Shown here in pieces: positions 32,024 through 34,905 of a stretch of 34,905 nucleotides of DNA. Under the pieces are notes generated by a model. It was not told the DNA's origin. It did not search any database and worked only from the letters and a program-made list of their open reading frames with translations. The position numbers and the translations under genes are program-made. Position 1 is the stretch's first letter, and the number at the start of each line of letters is the position of its first letter. Source of the DNA: Cytobacillus firmus NBRC 15306 (lineage in GTDB: Bacteria > Bacillota > Bacilli > Bacillales > Cytobacillaceae); contig NZ_BCUY01000042.1 of NCBI RefSeq assembly GCF_001591465.1, positions 1 through 34,905 of the forward strand, given 5' to 3'.

Positions 32024-32335
32024 ATGAACAGTGAAACATATCTTGATTTTTGTTTTGTAAGGGAACGATCTGGGGATTTTGCTCCGGAACTTGATCAGAT
32101 CCTCTCCGAACTCTTTAAGGGAGTCCGCCTCAACTGGTACTTGGATGAAAAGTCACATGATGGGATGGACATTGTTGTAGCAGAGGTAAAAGGCATGAGC
32201 AAATGGCAATCGGAAGAGGAAACCATTGAATTTATAGAAGAAAATGCAGGAGAATCCTTCTGGAAATATCTTCAGGGATACCAGATGTATGTTTACCCTG
32301 CCAAAAGAGGGTGCGGCAGCTGTGGAGCACATTAA
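32024..32335 (+). CDS. Unknown small protein with C-terminal CxxC (nitrate operon)
   Basis: This 103-residue soluble, acidic protein starts MNSETYLDFCFVRERSGDFA and ends PAKRGCGSCGAH. The end carries a CGSC motif and a final histidine, fit to hold a metal or to undergo thiol exchange. Start chosen at ATG 32024, with GAGGG 10 bases before; a GTG three codons upstream has no spacing. No NarJ-type chaperone is visible in the operon, so an assembly role for this or the next protein is possible but unproven. Family not recognised. Confidence 0.7.
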   Translation: MNSETYLDFCFVRERSGDFAPELDQILSELFKGVRLNWYLDEKSHDGMDIVVAEVKGMSKWQSEEETIEFIEENAGESFWKYLQGYQMYVYPAKRGCGSCGAH

Positions 32336-32597
32336 AAAAGAGGATCTGGATGGATTTGTCCGGGAGAAGGTTCAGGTGGCAATCTTAGATGAAGATGGAA
32401 GTGACAAAGCACCATTTGTTCCTAAGATAATTGAAAAAACCGGACTGTGTCCTGATGGAACACACTTGCGGATTTATTTTGATAAAATGAACTTTTTTGC
32501 AGTTCCGCTGACCTCCTCTGTAGAAGCATCCGAGACCCAGTGGGCTGCAATTGATCAGGAAGCCGGATTAAAATATGTAATTAAGAAGAGAGCGTGA
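32322..32597 (+). CDS. Unknown small protein (nitrate operon)
   Basis: This 91-residue protein is counted from the GTG at 32322, with GAGGG about 10 bases upstream; it then begins MEHIKKEDLDGFVREKVQVA. Longer in-frame starts lie deep in the previous gene. It contains a single cysteine (KTGLCPDGTHLRIYFD) and ends basic (YVIKKRA). It overlaps the preceding gene by 14 bp and ends 6 bp before the transporter. Family not recognised. Confidence 0.65.
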   Translation: MEHIKKEDLDGFVREKVQVAILDEDGSDKAPFVPKIIEKTGLCPDGTHLRIYFDKMNFFAVPLTSSVEASETQWAAIDQEAGLKYVIKKRA

Positions 32598-32603
32598 ACA
32601 AAA

Positions 32604-34112
32604 ATGATAAGAAAAATACAGCTTCCATTGCAGACATTAAACTTAGTTGCCGGGTTTATGGTTTGGGTGCTGATATCCTCTCTAATGCCATTTATAAAGG
32701 AAGATATCAATATTCCAGCCGATAAGCTTGCCCTTGTAACAGCTGTTCCGGTCATCCTCGGATCGCTGCTCCGCATACCTCTGGGATATTATGCTAATCA
32801 GTTTGGCGCCAGAGTAATCTTTATGCTGAGCTTTATCCTTCTATTATTTCCAGTCTATTATATAAGCATAGCAGATTCTATTACTGATTTGCTTATCGGG
32901 GGATTATTCCTCGGCCTTGGAGGAGCGGTATTCTCTGTTGGTGTTACTTCACTTCCGAAGTATTACCCAAAGGAGCGCCATGGGTTTGTAAATGGCATTT
33001 ACGGGGCAGGGAATCTTGGAACAGCCATCACTGCCTTTGCAGCACCAGTTGTTGCCACAAAATTTGGATGGTCCCTAACCGTACAGATTTACCTTGTTCT
33101 GCTGGGGATTTTCATTGCGGCTAACTTCTTCCTGGGAGATAAAAAAGAAGTTAAAGTACAGACTCCGCTTCTTGAGCAAATAAAAGGGGTCTATAAAAAT
33201 GAAAAACTATGGCTATTGAGCTTATTCTATTTTATTACCTTTGGATCATTTGTGGCATTCACCATTTATTTGCCAAACTTCCTTGTAGCTCACTTTGAAC
33301 TTGATAAAGTTGATGCAGGATTAAGAACAGCAGGTTTCATTGTTCTTGCAACTGCTATGAGGCCAATAGGCGGATGGCTGGCTGACCGTTTTCACTCTTT
33401 AATTTTGCTGATGTTTGTTTTTGGCGTCTACACCATTTCTGCGGTGATACTATCACTATCTCCTTCAATCACATGGTATACATTTGGATGCTTAAGCATT
33501 GCTCTATCAGCAGGAATTGGAAACGGGGTCATATTTAAGCTTGTGCCAATGTACTTCCAAAAGCAGGCCGGTATCGTAAATGGAATTGTGTCTGCGATGG
33601 GCGGTCTGGGCGGATTTTTCCCTCCGCTGCTTTTGACTCTCCTATTTAACATTACAGGCCATTATGCAATTGGTTTTATGGCATTGTCACAGGTCGCGCT
33701 TGCCAGCCTGATTCTGGTTGTTTGGATGTATTACCAGGGAAGGATGGAAATTGCGAGCCAGGTGATTGATCATACAATCGAAGGTATTCTGGTGACAGAT
33801 AAGAACGGAAAAATTATTTCTGTAAACCCTGCTTTCACAGAAATTACCGGTTATAGACAAGAGGAAGTAGTCGGCAAAAATCCGAGTATCCTTAAATCAG
33901 GAAGGCAGTCTAAAGGCTTTTACCAGGACTTGTGGACTTCAATTGAAAACAATGGATTCTGGCAAGGGGAAATATGGAATTCCCGCAAGGATGGGGAAGA
34001 ATATCTCCAGTGGCTGACCATTAGCGCGATTAAAAATGACGCCGGAGATGTAGTCCAATATGCAGGCATGTTCAGTGATATTTCCAGCCATCGGGTAAAA
34101 AAAGCTAAATAA
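32604..34112 (+). CDS. NarK-type nitrate/nitrite transporter fused to a C-terminal PAS domain
   Basis: This 502-residue protein combines two parts. Residues 1-380 form a 12-helix MFS transporter of the nitrate/nitrite porter family. The two substrate-binding arginines of NarK are matched by Arg57 (GSLLRIPLGYYANQFG) and Arg253 (ATAMRPIGGWLADRF). Nitrate-signature glycine motifs occur in GIYGAGNLGTAIT and SAMGGLGGFFPP. Residues about 385-497 are a PAS domain: HTIEGILVTDKNGKIISVNP, then AFTEITGYRQEEVVGKNPS, and finally QYAGMFSDISSH. PAS domains sense ligands or redox state and signal to kinases. A sensorless kinase is the next gene, so the transporter probably acts as its sensor. Plain NarK proteins are about 390-460 residues without PAS. 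Confidence 0.93.
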   Translation: MIRKIQLPLQTLNLVAGFMVWVLISSLMPFIKEDINIPADKLALVTAVPVILGSLLRIPLGYYANQFGARVIFMLSFILLLFPVYYISIADSITDLLIGGLFLGLGGAVFSVGVTSLPKYYPKERHGFVNGIYGAGNLGTAITAFAAPVVATKFGWSLTVQIYLVLLGIFIAANFFLGDKKEVKVQTPLLEQIKGVYKNEKLWLLSLFYFITFGSFVAFTIYLPNFLVAHFELDKVDAGLRTAGFIVLATAMRPIGGWLADRFHSLILLMFVFGVYTISAVILSLSPSITWYTFGCLSIALSAGIGNGVIFKLVPMYFQKQAGIVNGIVSAMGGLGGFFPPLLLTLLFNITGHYAIGFMALSQVALASLILVVWMYYQGRMEIASQVIDHTIEGILVTDKNGKIISVNPAFTEITGYRQEEVVGKNPSILKSGRQSKGFYQDLWTSIENNGFWQGEIWNSRKDGEEYLQWLTISAIKNDAGDVVQYAGMFSDISSHRVKKAK

Positions 34113-34148
34113 AAGCAAAAAAATAAATTCAATAGGAGGAGGGATGAA

Positions 34149-34799
34149 ATGGAAACCCAGCCAGCAAAGAAAAATATCAGTTCATATATTATTCAGTCTC
34201 AGGAAGATGAGATCAAGCGAATTGCCCTGGAGCTTCACGAAGGGGTAGGGCAGACGCTTTACAGTCTATACACAGGCATGCAGTTCATTCAGACAGCTGT
34301 CGGTCAGCCGGAGATGAAGGGCTATATAGGGGATATGGCACAAATGATGGAGAAAACAATTCAGGAAATCAGGCTTCTGGCTGTGGAATTGCATCCCCCT
34401 GCTTTAGGAACCCTCGGTCTGCTGCCGGCCCTGAAAAGTTATCTGAAATTATACACTTCCACCTATGGAATCATTGTTGATCTTCAGAATGTGGGAAAGG
34501 AAGTGCAAATCAGGGAACAGGAAAGGATTACACTTTTCCGTGTTTGCCAGGAAGCCCTGGCTAACATAGCAAGATATGCTGACACAATGAGTGCAGGTAT
34601 TATTCTTCGGTGGAAACCGGGAAAGCTTTCAATCACTATTAAAGATAAGGGGAAGGGCTTTGATGTAGATGCCGCAATGAAAAACTCAGCTGGCATTGCT
34701 GCCATGATGGAGAGAATGCTATTAATCAACGGCAAATGCGTCATCAGCTCAAAAATCGGTGAAGGGACTTCAATAGATATCACCCTTCCGTTATACTAA
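34149..34799 (+). CDS. Soluble HisKA_3 sensor-less histidine kinase (NarX/NreB-like)
   Basis: This 216-residue protein is the catalytic half of a NarL-partner histidine kinase. The phosphoacceptor is His30 in IALELHEGVGQTLYSL. The HATPase domain has the N-box EALANIARYAD and the G1 box DKGKGFD, ending SKIGEGTSIDITLPLY. There is no membrane helix, PAS, GAF or HAMP ahead of it; only about 20 residues precede the H-box. In contrast, NreB has a PAS-type FeS domain and NarX a membrane sensor. The PAS of the upstream transporter may take the missing role. The ribosome site is AGGAGGAGG. The response regulator gene probably lies just past the window. Confidence 0.92.
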   Translation: METQPAKKNISSYIIQSQEDEIKRIALELHEGVGQTLYSLYTGMQFIQTAVGQPEMKGYIGDMAQMMEKTIQEIRLLAVELHPPALGTLGLLPALKSYLKLYTSTYGIIVDLQNVGKEVQIREQERITLFRVCQEALANIARYADTMSAGIILRWKPGKLSITIKDKGKGFDVDAAMKNSAGIAAMMERMLLINGKCVISSKIGEGTSIDITLPLY

Positions 34800-34809
34800 G
34801 ATTATACTT

Positions 34810-34842
34810 AACAAGGGATCTGCATACAGCGGCTCCCTTGTT
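34810..34842. terminator. Hairpin after the kinase gene
   Basis: AACAAGGGA and TCCCTTGTT form a perfect 9-bp stem with a 15-nt loop, 11 bp past the kinase stop. Only two T follow on the plus strand, so termination may be partial and a downstream regulator gene could be cotranscribed. Confidence 0.5.
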
Positions 34843-34905
34843 GCCTATTACAGATTTTTATCGCAGTCTAACGGGCAGTAAGACCCCCACTTCAAGACTC
34901 AGAGG

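Noticed and set aside
34860-34905. End-of-window stretch AACGGGCAGTAAGACCCCCA resembling a dispersed Bacillus repeat
   Set aside because: It is cut by the window edge and I cannot show a second copy here.

Overview
The window looks like chromosomal DNA of a low-to-mid GC, spore-forming member of the Bacillaceae (Bacillus/Cytobacillus-like; the genus is not certain). The signs are strong AGGAGG-type ribosome sites, frequent TTG/GTG starts, T-box leaders, a sporulation-type diadenylate cyclase (CdaS), a holin-like type I toxin, and a GC-rich inverted intergenic repeat of the kind common in this family.

Region 1 (1-7300) is accessory and decaying. It holds a broken MFS transporter, an AT-rich pair for glutamate acetylation (short ArgA-like GNAT plus ArgJ), a small serine recombinase with a res-like site, the tail of an EmrB-type transporter and a DUF1772 membrane protein. 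A 37-bp direct repeat (35/37 identical) sits at 3031 and 5111. Its second copy abuts a fructose PTS gene (fruA) that has lost its IIA domain and also carries a nonsense codon and a frameshift. Further gene remnants follow up to about 7250.

Region 2 (7300-11020) has a small conserved-looking protein, a type I toxin with a likely antisense antitoxin RNA, an alpha/beta hydrolase, a divergent MFS exporter and a MOSC-domain protein. TetR-like operator motifs recur at 6645-6700 and 10230-10280.

Region 3 (11030-18345) is a complete tryptophan operon, trpEGDCFBA. It is preceded by two complete T-box leaders in series, both with a UGG (Trp) specifier, and by a 129-bp GC-rich inverted repeat lying inside the leader. 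Unlike in B. subtilis, trpG is in the operon and control appears to be by tRNA-Trp. Several genes overlap by ATGA.

Region 4 (18380-27240) has a nitrate/sulfonate/taurine-type ABC importer, a methyltransferase, cdaS, a tiny Gln/Lys-rich protein, a SOS-response-associated peptidase (SRAP), a class B penicillin-binding protein, and several small genes separated by clear terminators.

Region 5 (27390-34800) is the most interesting part: a nine-gene, tightly packed, apparently respiratory nitrate reduction operon. It encodes a NarI-like membrane protein with a CxxC/CxxC tail, a NasC/NapA-type molybdopterin catalytic subunit without export signal, a four-cluster FeS protein, a Tat-dependent Rieske protein, a small membrane protein, two unknown small proteins, a NarK-type nitrate transporter carrying a C-terminal PAS domain, and a soluble HisKA_3 histidine kinase with no sensor domain. 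The fusion suggests that the transporter itself is the sensor for the kinase. Two GC-rich palindromes 20.5 bp apart upstream of a -10-only promoter are candidate sites for the matching NarL/NreC-type regulator, which is not in the window.
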